From positions 492,783 to 556,782 of the forward strand of contig NZ_JACVXC010000001.1 in the NCBI RefSeq assembly GCF_014596935.1: a stretch of 64,000 nucleotides of DNA, in the 5' to 3' direction. Position numbers and translations under genes: made by a program. The notes beneath the pieces are model-generated. The model was given only the letters and a program-made list of their open reading frames with translations. It searched no databases and was not told the DNA's origin. This DNA comes from Aestuariibaculum suncheonense (GTDB taxonomy: Bacteria; Bacteroidota; Bacteroidia; Flavobacteriales; Flavobacteriaceae). Below, piece by piece: positions 43,123-52,059 of the stretch. The first letter of the stretch is position 1. Each line of letters opens with the position of its first letter.

Positions 43123-44814
43123 TTAGTTTTTGGTTTTAAATTTTTGTTGAGATTTAGAACCTACTCTCGACATTGCACATCTGAATCCGATGTAATCTGT
43201 TGCCATATCTTGTGGATAGTAGCGACGTTGTGCAGGGTCTAACCAGTACTCTCTGTCTTTCCAAGAACCACCTTTGTAAACTCTAACCTCGTCGTTGATT
43301 AAAGAGGTTCTGTTGTTAGATTTATCATATTGTCTAACGATGTTTCCTAAAGAATCTCTTGTCACAACATTTTTAGGAGAGTTATACATTTTTCTTGTAA
43401 GAGCATCTGGGTTTTCTTCACCTTCTTCATCGTTGAAGCTTTCAAAATAACGAGAAGATCTTCTATCACCGTCTCTGTAGTTTACTTGATTACTCTTATC
43501 GAAGTTCGTACGTAAATACGTTTCGTTTTCATCAACAGGAACTTGTAAAATTTCACCAGGAAGGTTTCTAGCTACAATTTTTCCGTTGGAAAGCGTATCG
43601 TAAACAATATCTTCAGGAGTAACCACTTTTACAGTACCATCGTCGTTTAAAGCATTTTTGGTATACACGTTACCACGGTAGTAATTGAAATCGTTGAATT
43701 CGTCATCAACGATAGGGCGGTAAACATCGGCAACCCACTCGGCTACGTTACCAGCCATATCATATAAACCGTAATCGTTAGGTTCGTAAGATTTCACAGC
43801 GTTAGTGATATCTGCACGGTCATCAGACCATCCTGCGATTCCACCGTAATCACCTTTTCCTTGTTTGAAGTTAGCTAACTGATCACCACGGTATTTACGT
43901 TTACCGTTACGAGTGTATTGTCCGTCCCATGGATATTTTTTACGTCCACGATATAAGTTATAGCTTCTAATTTCACTTAAACCTAAAGCAGCATATTCCC
44001 ACTCTGTTTCAGTAGGGAGTCTATACTTCGGTGTAATAAGTCCGGTTTCTCTTGTTGCATAGATGTTAGATTCGTTGCCTTCAGCATCAGTTCTAACAAA
44101 TCTGTTGTTCCCTCGTTCTGGGTTGATTACTTCCTCATTACCACCATACGTTAACGTTGGAGCATTGATGTAAGTATCTGTGTTAAATGTTGCGTCGGCA
44201 CCTACATCGGTAATTTTAGCATCACGTTTTAAGTAGCCTTCACGTTCTAATGTGTACTCGTTAACACGGTCTGTACGCCAGTTAGCGAACTCAACAGCTT
44301 GAATCCAGCTAACACCAACTACAGGATATTCACCATAAGCAGGGTGACGTAAATAGTTGTCGGTCATAACTTCGTTATAGCCTAAACGGTTCCTCCAAAC
44401 CAAGGTGTCTGGTAAAGCGCCATGGTAAATAGCTCTGAAGTTCTCATCTGAAGGTGGATAAACACGTTTAATCCAATCTAAGTATTCCATATACATGGCG
44501 TTAGTAACTTCAGTTTCATCCATATAGAACGATTGAACGTGTTGCTGGTTAGGCGTATTGTTCCAATCGTGCATTACGTCGTCCTGTACTCGTCCTTTGG
44601 TAAAGGTACCTCCTTCAATAAAAACTAAACCAGGAGAAGTTTCCTGTTCTTTAAAGTCTGTATTGTATTGAAAACCTCCTTCACGTGAGTTGATTTGCCA
44701 TCCGGTAGCTCTAGAAGTGTTCTTCGAGCTCGATGATTTTTTACAACTAGTTATGGTCGCGGTTAGGGATAAAACTAGTAAAACCTTGAATGCTACTACT
44801 TTTTTCATATTCAT
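43123..44814 (-). CDS. gldJ: Gliding motility / type IX secretion lipoprotein GldJ
   Basis: A 563-residue lipoprotein (lipobox ending at Cys24, 'TITSCKKSS') with a large formylglycine-generating-enzyme/SUMF1-type fold: 'LVFIEGGTFTKG', 'FYMDETEVTNAMYMEYLDW', 'YPVVGVSWIQAVEFANWRT', 'YRLPTETEWEYAAL', 'NDYGLYDMAGNVAEWVADVY' and 'GGSWKDREYW...DYIGFRCAMSRV'. GldJ is required for gliding and protein secretion; the FGE domain is not thought to be catalytic. Its divergent position from porU is the conserved Flavobacteriaceae order. Confidence 0.94.
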   Translation of the reverse strand: MNMKKVVAFKVLLVLSLTATITSCKKSSSSKNTSRATGWQINSREGGFQYNTDFKEQETSPGLVFIEGGTFTKGRVQDDVMHDWNNTPNQQHVQSFYMDETEVTNAMYMEYLDWIKRVYPPSDENFRAIYHGALPDTLVWRNRLGYNEVMTDNYLRHPAYGEYPVVGVSWIQAVEFANWRTDRVNEYTLEREGYLKRDAKITDVGADATFNTDTYINAPTLTYGGNEEVINPERGNNRFVRTDAEGNESNIYATRETGLITPKYRLPTETEWEYAALGLSEIRSYNLYRGRKKYPWDGQYTRNGKRKYRGDQLANFKQGKGDYGGIAGWSDDRADITNAVKSYEPNDYGLYDMAGNVAEWVADVYRPIVDDEFNDFNYYRGNVYTKNALNDDGTVKVVTPEDIVYDTLSNGKIVARNLPGEILQVPVDENETYLRTNFDKSNQVNYRDGDRRSSRYFESFNDEEGEENPDALTRKMYNSPKNVVTRDSLGNIVRQYDKSNNRTSLINDEVRVYKGGSWKDREYWLDPAQRRYYPQDMATDYIGFRCAMSRVGSKSQQKFKTKN

Positions 44815-45079
44815 ACGTTTAAGTAAGCTAATAATATTTTTGGTGATGCAATATAAGAATTAAACCTAACAATGCAAGCTCTTTTTTACATTTTACCCAA
44901 AAAAATGTGCATTTCAACCTATTTTTTGGTTCTTACATCGATGTTTTTGAGGTTTTTCGATCTTATTTTGTGTTTTATTAACGTGTGTTTTGCTAAATTA
45001 TTATTGTATTTTTGATTCAGTTTTTAAAATAGTATGCTATAGTGATACTATACAGAGGTAATTCACGTTATTTTTAGCA
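44815..45079. promoter_or_regulatory. Divergent promoter region between gldJ and porU
   Basis: These 265 bases separate two divergent type IX secretion genes. On the minus strand a TTG followed by 19 bases and TATATTGC resembles a promoter for gldJ with one mismatch in the -7 element. On the plus strand TATTTTTG (45007-45014) fits the -7 element for porU, but the nearest TTG is only 14 bases away. No gene or repeat is seen. Confidence 0.45.
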
Positions 45080-48000
45080 ATGAAAGAGAAAATTTTACTC
45101 ATCTTATTTTTTGTTTGTGCGCTTGCTTTCGGGCAGCAAAAAAAGTTTAATCTCTCCTGGGAGTCTTCTAAGAAGATTGCCAGTGATAGTTATGCTCTGG
45201 AAATACCTGGTTTTAATGATGAGAATTTCAGTTATGATTTTTCAGAAGGCCTGCAATTTGTGTCGCAATGGGAAATTTCAAGTTTGATAAATGAAAATTC
45301 TGTTGCTGTTAGTAATGTTGTTTACTCCCCAATATCTAAGCAGGAATTAAAGGATTTAGATGTTTCAACAATTCCATCTAAGCTAAAATTCAGTTTAAAA
45401 AATGCGATAGCTCGGGATAAACGCTATGCACTTTTTCAAATATCACCTATTATTAAGGAAACTAATGGTTCATATAAAAAGGTCATGTCGTTTCAAATTA
45501 ATTACACTTTAGGAGCTACAGTTTCAAAAAGTAATGTAACTAGTAAAACGTATGCGACTAAAGCTGTTAGAAATTCGGTGCTAAGCAGTGGGGAATGGTA
45601 TCGGTTTTATGTTGATACCACCGGAGTATTTAAATTATCGAAAGGATTTTTACAGCGTTTGGGTGTTAATGTGAATAGCATCGATCCCAGAACTATTAAA
45701 TTGTATGGTAACGGCGGAAGAATGATTCCGTATTCAAATGCAGAAGCCTATCCGTTCGATGTTCAACAAAATGCCATAAAGTTTGTTGGAGAAGAAGATG
45801 GTGTGTTTGATAATAGCGATTATATTTTGTTTTACGCTCAGGGACCTAATGAGTATAATTCGGAAAGTAATACCAATATTAATTGTTATACCGATAAAAC
45901 CTATTACTATATTAATGTAAGTTCAGGTTCAGGAAAACGTATTCGACCTTTTAATCAACCATCAGGTACGGCTGATTTGGTAATCAACACGTTTCAGGAT
46001 TACCAATTTTATGAGAAGGATGAGCATAATATTGCCTTTTTGGGTAGACGATGGTTTGGAGATCGTTTCGATATAGATAATAACAGAAGTTATTCGTTTG
46101 AATTTCCTGATTTAGTAACTACTGAGCCAGTGACACTAAAGGTTTATGTAGCTGCGGCGTCAGCTTCAGCAAGTTCTATGGGATTAACGGTAAACGGGGC
46201 GTTGGTAACTACAATGAATTTAAGCGGAGCGAGTTCGCCTAGTTTAGCCAGCGGCGCATCGTATTTTAATAATATTAATGTGAATGCATCAACTATTAAT
46301 GTAGGTCTTAATTATAATAATCTCGGTAACCCAAGTGCCGTGGGGTATTTAGATTATATTTCTGTTGAAGCAACTCGAATCCTGAAATTTTATAATAAAC
46401 AATTTCAGTTTAAAAACGATATAGTCACATCTGCTTCTGGAATTGGTGAATATCAAATAGCCGATGCCTCTGAGATCTCTGAAATTTGGGATGTTACCGA
46501 TATATATAATGTAACGAATTATGAAAATATTAATCAAGCTTCGACGTTGAGTTTTAAAAGTACATTAGGTGAATTGAGAAATTATGTAGCAGTAACATCA
46601 AGAGATTTTTATGAACCTAAATACGATGAGAACACCACTGTTAGTAATCAAAACATAAAAGGAAGTGTCTTTCAGAATAGTCTGGGAGAGTTTCAGGATG
46701 TCGATTATATAATTATTTCACCAGATAATATGTTGAGTCAGGCTAATCGTTTAGCACAGATTAATGCAAATCAATATGGGCTCAATGTAAAAGTGTTTGG
46801 TTTGAATGAGATTTATAATGAATTCAGCACAGGAAATCAGGATATTGGAGCGATTAGAAATCTCGTTAAGTATGTTTATGATAATGCCAGTACACCTGAG
46901 AATCGCATAAAATATCTTTGTTTGTTTGGTGATGGTTCTTTCGATTATAAGGATAGAATTCCGAATAACACCAATATCGTACCGTCATGGCATTCGTATA
47001 ATAGTTTTAACTTGACCAATTCATACATCTCAGATGATTTTTACGGTATGATGGATGAAAATGAAGGAACGATGTTAACAAGTGATAAGCTCGATATAGC
47101 TGTCGGAAGAATTATTGCTGATAATCCGCAGCAAGCGAAAGAACTTGTTGATAAAATTGAATCGTATTACTCGAAAGAAGCTTACGGAAGCTGGCGAAAC
47201 AATTTTGTGGTGGTTTCAGATGATGTCGATCAAGATTGGGAAGGCATTTTACAGTCAACTACCGATAATCTTGGTAATATGGTAACCGAGGCAAAACCTT
47301 TTATGAATGTGATTAAAATTCACAGTGATGCCTTTAAGCAGGAAACATCGGCTGGAGGTGAGCGTTATCCGCAGGCAAGCACCGAGTTTCTAAATGCCAT
47401 CGATAATGGAGCTCTGGTGATTAATTATTTTGGGCATGGTGGTGAAGATGGTCTAGCTCAGGAACGTATTTTAACTAAACCAAATATAGAATCGTTCAGG
47501 AATTACAATAAACTGAATTGTTTTGTAACAGTAACTTGTGAGTTTACAAAGTTCGATAATCCTTACAGGCAAACAGCAGGGGAATTTACCTATTGGAATA
47601 AAGAAGCAGGAGCTATTGGTTTGATCACAACTACGAGGCAGATATTTGTTAGTTTTGCTATAGCTTTTAATAATGTTTTAGGGGAATATCTTTTTTCATT
47701 TAGTGATAACGATACTTATAGTGATTTTGAATATCCATCAATGGCGGAAGCCTTACGTTTAACTAAAAATGACCCGACACTATCGGGACAAAGTCAAAGA
47801 CGCTTGATCTTTTTTATTGGTGATCCGGCTATGAAATTAGCTTTTGCAAAACCTAATGTACGTTTAACAAAAATAAATGATGTACCAATTACTCAAGCAA
47901 CTGATACTCTAAAAGCCTTGAGTTATGTGAAATTGGCTGGAGAGGTGAACGATTTATCAGGAAATATGCTTTCGAATTACAATGGTGTCCTTTCAGCAAC

Positions 48001-48964
48001 AATATATGATAAGGACATAGATAGACAAACTTTAGCAAATGATGGAACCCGGCTGAATGGACAATTAGTTAAACTGGATTTTAAAACTTTAGGAGAAGTT
48101 ATTTTTCGAGGACAGGCATCTGTACAGAATGGACAATTTGAATTCGATTTTATTGTGCCTAAAGATATTGGTATTCCTGTTGGTTTTGGAAAAGTGAGTT
48201 TTTATGCTGAGGACGTTGCGTTGTTAGAAGATCAAACCGGGGCTAGTGCAGAAACTGTGAAAATAGGAGGACTGAATGAAAATGCGGAAGAAGATAATAT
48301 TGGTCCAGTGATTACCCTGTATATGAATGATGAAACATTTGTTTCAGGAGGGATAACTAATGAATCACCAACCTTATTAGCAAAGTTAGAAGATGCAAAT
48401 GGGATCAATACTGCTAGTGGAATAGGACATGATATTGTCGCTATTATTGATGGTGATGAAACCAATCCTTATATTTTAAATGATTATTACCAAACCGAGT
48501 TGGATGTATATACCAATGGTGTGGTGACTTTTCCGTTTCGTGATTTAGAACCAGGATTACATACTTTAACCCTGAAGGCTTGGGATGTTTATAATAACTC
48601 TTCAATTGCTGAAATTCAATTCATAGTTTATGATCAAGATCAGGAGTTGGTAATTGATAATGTATTGAATTATCCAAATCCGTTTGTAAATTACACTGAA
48701 TTTTGGTTTAATCACAATAGTTCGGCACCTTTAAACGTTTCTATACAGATATTCACCGTTTCCGGAAAGTTGGTGAGAACCTTAAACGGACAAACTTCAG
48801 GAGGAGGAATTGTAAATAGCACACTTTCCAGAGATATTGTCTGGGATGGACGCGACGACTTTGGTGATAGAATAGGAAAGGGTGTTTATATTTATAAATT
48901 GACTGTACAGTCAGAAGTTTTGAATAAAAAAGTTGAAAAAATAGAGAAACTTGTAATACTTTAA
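45080..48964 (+). CDS. porU: Type IX secretion system sortase PorU (C25 peptidase)
   Basis: A 1294-residue exported protein (signal peptide ending near 'AFGQ', residue 19) with a gingipain-like C25 peptidase domain (about 540-930). The catalytic pair is visible: His786 in 'NYFGHGGEDGLAQ' and Cys820 in 'TVTCEFTKFDN'. PorU removes the C-terminal signal of secreted cargo and joins it to lipopolysaccharide. The C-terminus ('NVLNYPNPF' ... 'GKGVYIYKLTV') looks like a type A sorting domain, which PorU is known to keep. PorV, its partner, follows after 31 bases. Confidence 0.95.
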   Translation: MKEKILLILFFVCALAFGQQKKFNLSWESSKKIASDSYALEIPGFNDENFSYDFSEGLQFVSQWEISSLINENSVAVSNVVYSPISKQELKDLDVSTIPSKLKFSLKNAIARDKRYALFQISPIIKETNGSYKKVMSFQINYTLGATVSKSNVTSKTYATKAVRNSVLSSGEWYRFYVDTTGVFKLSKGFLQRLGVNVNSIDPRTIKLYGNGGRMIPYSNAEAYPFDVQQNAIKFVGEEDGVFDNSDYILFYAQGPNEYNSESNTNINCYTDKTYYYINVSSGSGKRIRPFNQPSGTADLVINTFQDYQFYEKDEHNIAFLGRRWFGDRFDIDNNRSYSFEFPDLVTTEPVTLKVYVAAASASASSMGLTVNGALVTTMNLSGASSPSLASGASYFNNINVNASTINVGLNYNNLGNPSAVGYLDYISVEATRILKFYNKQFQFKNDIVTSASGIGEYQIADASEISEIWDVTDIYNVTNYENINQASTLSFKSTLGELRNYVAVTSRDFYEPKYDENTTVSNQNIKGSVFQNSLGEFQDVDYIIISPDNMLSQANRLAQINANQYGLNVKVFGLNEIYNEFSTGNQDIGAIRNLVKYVYDNASTPENRIKYLCLFGDGSFDYKDRIPNNTNIVPSWHSYNSFNLTNSYISDDFYGMMDENEGTMLTSDKLDIAVGRIIADNPQQAKELVDKIESYYSKEAYGSWRNNFVVVSDDVDQDWEGILQSTTDNLGNMVTEAKPFMNVIKIHSDAFKQETSAGGERYPQASTEFLNAIDNGALVINYFGHGGEDGLAQERILTKPNIESFRNYNKLNCFVTVTCEFTKFDNPYRQTAGEFTYWNKEAGAIGLITTTRQIFVSFAIAFNNVLGEYLFSFSDNDTYSDFEYPSMAEALRLTKNDPTLSGQSQRRLIFFIGDPAMKLAFAKPNVRLTKINDVPITQATDTLKALSYVKLAGEVNDLSGNMLSNYNGVLSATIYDKDIDRQTLANDGTRLNGQLVKLDFKTLGEVIFRGQASVQNGQFEFDFIVPKDIGIPVGFGKVSFYAEDVALLEDQTGASAETVKIGGLNENAEEDNIGPVITLYMNDETFVSGGITNESPTLLAKLEDANGINTASGIGHDIVAIIDGDETNPYILNDYYQTELDVYTNGVVTFPFRDLEPGLHTLTLKAWDVYNNSSIAEIQFIVYDQDQELVIDNVLNYPNPFVNYTEFWFNHNSSAPLNVSIQIFTVSGKLVRTLNGQTSGGGIVNSTLSRDIVWDGRDDFGDRIGKGVYIYKLTVQSEVLNKKVEKIEKLVIL

Positions 48965-48995
48965 TGAAATATATTTGTTGAATTAAAACTAATCC

Positions 48996-50237
48996 ATGAA
49001 AAACCAATTATTACTTCTTTTTACACTAATGTGTTTTATAAGCATTAGTGCCCAAACAACTATAATTCCAAATCCAAACGATTCCAGAGTAATAACAACT
49101 GGTATGCCGTTTACCTTAATTGCTCCCGATGCACGTGCTGCAGGTATGGGGGACATGGGGGTGGCAACTTCGGTAGATGCATTTTCTCAACAATGGAACT
49201 CGTCTAAATATGTGTTTTCAGAAACAAAATCGGGACTTTCATTAAGTTACACACCTTATTTGAAGAAATTAGTAAACGATATGGGAATAGCCTATTTAAC
49301 TTATTTTAATCGTTTGGATGAGCGTAGTGCTTTTGCGGCTAGTTTTAAGTATTTTGGGTTAGGGGAGATTGAATTTGTGAATAATGAATTTGATCAGCCG
49401 GTTATTCAAAAACCCAACGAATTGGCTTTTGATGTGTCTTATGCGTTACGTTTAAGCGATCAGTATGCTATGTCGGTTGCGATGCGTTATTTATTATCTG
49501 ATTTAAGATTGAATTATGATAATAATGATGCCAGTGCGGCAAGTTCGTTCGGTGTTGATATTTCTGGGTATTATCAAAGTGAAGAAGAAGTTTACGCTGA
49601 TTTCAATGGACGTTGGAGAGCGGGATGGGCGATTCAAAATATCGGACCAAAATTTAAGTATGATGATGGCGGGGCAGACAACTTTCAGCCAACAAACTTA
49701 CGTTTAGGTGGTGGTTTCGATTTTATTTTCGATCAGTATAACAAGTTAGGAGTGACTTTAGAAGTTGCTAAATTATTGGTGCCAACGCCTCCAGTTTTAG
49801 GAGATGTTTACAATTACACTGACAATAATGGTAACGGAATGTACGATGAAGGTATTGATGATAGAGAGGATACACCAATAGAAGAGAATGTTATTTATAA
49901 AGGAAAATCACAAGATGTTAATTTCTTATCAGGAATTTTCCAGTCCTTTGGAGATGCTCCGGGTGGTTTTAGTGAGGAATTAAAGGAGTTTACTTGGGCG
50001 TTAGGTGCCGAGTATATGTATCAGGATTCTTTTGCTTTAAGAGCGGGGTATTTCAACGAAAGTGAAGAAAAAGGAGCGAGAAAGTTTATGGCTTTAGGTG
50101 CAGGTTTCAAAGCTAACGTGGTGAATATCGATTTATCATATTTGTTTTCAACAGCAAAAGTTCAAAGTCCTTTAGAAGGTACTTTACGTTTCTCTCTTAC
50201 ATTTAATATTGGTTCAGGAGAGTATATGGAATATTAA
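48996..50237 (+). CDS. porV: Type IX secretion outer-membrane protein PorV
   Basis: A 413-residue outer-membrane barrel (FadL-like fold) with a signal peptide ending near 'ISAQ' and the family segment 'PFTLIAPDARAAGMGDMG', followed by 'SQQWNSSKYVF' and alternating strands to the end ('LRFSLTFNIGSGEYMEY'). PorV shuttles cargo from the translocon to the PorU sortase. It lies after porU in the normal order and ends with the hairpin at 50263-50292. Confidence 0.95.
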   Translation: MKNQLLLLFTLMCFISISAQTTIIPNPNDSRVITTGMPFTLIAPDARAAGMGDMGVATSVDAFSQQWNSSKYVFSETKSGLSLSYTPYLKKLVNDMGIAYLTYFNRLDERSAFAASFKYFGLGEIEFVNNEFDQPVIQKPNELAFDVSYALRLSDQYAMSVAMRYLLSDLRLNYDNNDASAASSFGVDISGYYQSEEEVYADFNGRWRAGWAIQNIGPKFKYDDGGADNFQPTNLRLGGGFDFIFDQYNKLGVTLEVAKLLVPTPPVLGDVYNYTDNNGNGMYDEGIDDREDTPIEENVIYKGKSQDVNFLSGIFQSFGDAPGGFSEELKEFTWALGAEYMYQDSFALRAGYFNESEEKGARKFMALGAGFKANVVNIDLSYLFSTAKVQSPLEGTLRFSLTFNIGSGEYMEY

Positions 50238-50262
50238 GACAGTAATAAGATTTTTAATAAAG

Positions 50263-50292
50263 AAAAACTATTGCATAACGCAATAGTTTTTT
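50263..50292 (+). terminator. Terminator of porU-porV
   Basis: AAAAACTATTGC (50263-50274) and GCAATAGTTTTT (50280-50291) form a perfect 12-bp stem with a 5-base loop and a following T-run, 26 bases after the porV stop. Confidence 0.93.
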
Positions 50293-50364
50293 TGTTTGCG
50301 ATAGTTTACTAACTTTATAGAGACAGGTTTTCGTTTAAGCCTATTGGAAGATGAAATAAAACTT

Positions 50365-50847
50365 ATGAAGGAAATTAAAATTGAAACGGTACTACAGGTT
50401 TATGACACGGTTGATGAACTACCTAGAGATGTACAAGATTTAATGCTGAAGGCTGTTGAATCAAGAAGAAACGCCTATGCACCGTATTCGAAGTTTAATG
50501 TCGGAGCTGCGTTATTACTTGATAATGGTGTCATTGTTTCAGGAAGTAATCAGGAGAATGCATCGTATCCTTCAGGGCTTTGTGCAGAACGAACTGCCAT
50601 TTATTATGCAGGTGCTAATTATCCGGAGACAGCTTTGCTTAAAATGGCTATATCGGCAACATCTCAAAACAAACCTACATTGAGTCCAATTCCACCCTGC
50701 GGGGCTTGCAGGCAGGCTATTGCTGAGTATGAAGTCAAACAAAACAAACCCATAGAAATTTACTTTATGGGCGAAACCGGTAAAGTCGCAATGTCTAAAT
50801 CGCTTGAAAATTTATTGCCTTTTATTTTTGATAAATCAGCACTTTAA
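50365..50847 (+). CDS. cdd: Cytidine deaminase
   Basis: Deaminates cytidine and deoxycytidine to uridine forms. The open frame extends to a TTG at 50344, but the ATG at 50365 gives 160 residues, the usual length. The zinc site is complete: 'CAERTAIYYAGANYP' (Cys and catalytic Glu) and 'PCGACRQ' (two Cys); also 'SRRNAYAPYSKFNVGAALLL'. Its position between porV and pdhA is conserved in the family. Confidence 0.93.
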   Translation: MKEIKIETVLQVYDTVDELPRDVQDLMLKAVESRRNAYAPYSKFNVGAALLLDNGVIVSGSNQENASYPSGLCAERTAIYYAGANYPETALLKMAISATSQNKPTLSPIPPCGACRQAIAEYEVKQNKPIEIYFMGETGKVAMSKSLENLLPFIFDKSAL

Positions 50848-50995
50848 TATTCTAAAAAGTGTAAATAATCTGTTTGGTTAAACGTTTGAAATTTTAAAAA
50901 ACATAGCATTTTTTGTAAAATCTTGAAAAAATGACAAAGTTGAGGATCAAGCGTTTTTTTTTTGACATTTTTTTTACTTTAATTAGTTTCTGTTT

Positions 50996-51024
50996 TTGCA
51001 ATAGCTGTCAATGTATTACTTTTG
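50996..51024 (+). promoter_or_regulatory. Promoter of pdhA
   Basis: TTG (50996-50998), 18 bases, TACTTTTG (51017-51024): a full match to the Bacteroidota promoter pattern, 33 bases before the pdhA ATG. Transcription should begin close to 51030. Confidence 0.78.
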
Positions 51025-51057
51025 TATCTCGCTTAAGTAAAACCTAGAAATTAGTCG

Positions 51058-52056
51058 ATGCAAAAAATCACAAAAGAGGTTTACCTCAAATGGTATGAAG
51101 ACATGTTGTTTTGGAGAAAGTTTGAAGACAAACTAGCTGCAGTTTACATACAACAAAAAGTAAGAGGATTTCTTCACTTATACAATGGTCAAGAAGCAGT
51201 GTTAGCAGGAGCTTTACACGCCATGGACTTGACAAAAGATAAAATGATTACTGCTTATAGAAATCACGTGCAACCAATTGGTATGGGGGTAGACCCAAAG
51301 CGTGTTATGGCAGAGTTATATGGTAAAGGAACCGGAACATCTCAAGGTTTAGGAGGTTCTATGCACATATTTTCTAAAGAACACCGTTTTTATGGTGGTC
51401 ATGGTATCGTAGGGGGGCAAATTCCATTAGGAGCAGGTATCGCTTTTGGAGATAAGTATCACGGAAGTGACGCTGTAACTCTTTGTTGTTTTGGTGATGG
51501 TGCTGCTCGTCAGGGATCACTTCACGAAACCTTCAACTTAGCTATGCTTTGGAACCTACCGGTAGTATTCGTTTGTGAAAACAATGGATATGCTATGGGG
51601 ACTTCTGTTGAGCGTACAGCTAACCACACAGACGTATGGAAATTAGGTTTAGGTTACGAAATGCCAAGCGCACCAGTTGATGGGATGAATCCAGTAAAAG
51701 TAGCCGAAGCATTTGATGAGGCTATTCAACGTGCACGTAAAGGTGGTGGACCAACATTCTTAGAGCTTAAAACCTATCGTTACAGAGGACACTCGATGAG
51801 TGATGCTCAGCATTACAGAACTAAGGAAGAAGTAGAAGAGTACAAGAAAATTGACCCAATTACTCAGGTTTTAGATGTTATCCTTGCTGAAGGATACGCT
51901 ACCGAAGAAGAAATCAAGGTTATTGATAAGCGTGTTAAAGAGCGTGTTTCAGAATGTGAGAAATTCGCAGAAGAGTCTCCATGGCCAGAAAAGAACGTAA
52001 TGTACGACGTAGTTTACGAACAAGAAGATTATCCATTTATTCAACATAAATTATAA
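51058..52056 (+). CDS. pdhA: Pyruvate dehydrogenase E1 component, alpha subunit
   Basis: The thiamine-diphosphate-binding alpha subunit of the alpha2beta2 E1: 'GFLHLYNGQEAVLAGAL', 'AYRNHVQPIGMG', 'GSMHIFSKEHRFYGGHGIVG', the ThDP motif 'GDGAARQGSLHETFNLAMLW' with 'ENNGYAMGT', and 'YRYRGHSMSDAQHYR'. The 332-residue length is normal. The E1 beta subunit is not in this window and must be encoded elsewhere. It is followed by pdhC after 3 bases. Confidence 0.94.
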   Translation: MQKITKEVYLKWYEDMLFWRKFEDKLAAVYIQQKVRGFLHLYNGQEAVLAGALHAMDLTKDKMITAYRNHVQPIGMGVDPKRVMAELYGKGTGTSQGLGGSMHIFSKEHRFYGGHGIVGGQIPLGAGIAFGDKYHGSDAVTLCCFGDGAARQGSLHETFNLAMLWNLPVVFVCENNGYAMGTSVERTANHTDVWKLGLGYEMPSAPVDGMNPVKVAEAFDEAIQRARKGGGPTFLELKTYRYRGHSMSDAQHYRTKEEVEEYKKIDPITQVLDVILAEGYATEEEIKVIDKRVKERVSECEKFAEESPWPEKNVMYDVVYEQEDYPFIQHKL

Positions 52057-52059
52057 GAT

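Noticed and set aside
43123-44814. FGE/SUMF1 fold considered as a sulfatase-modifying enzyme
   Set aside because: Lipobox, size, gene order with porU and the family-specific segments identify GldJ; no sulfatase gene is nearby.
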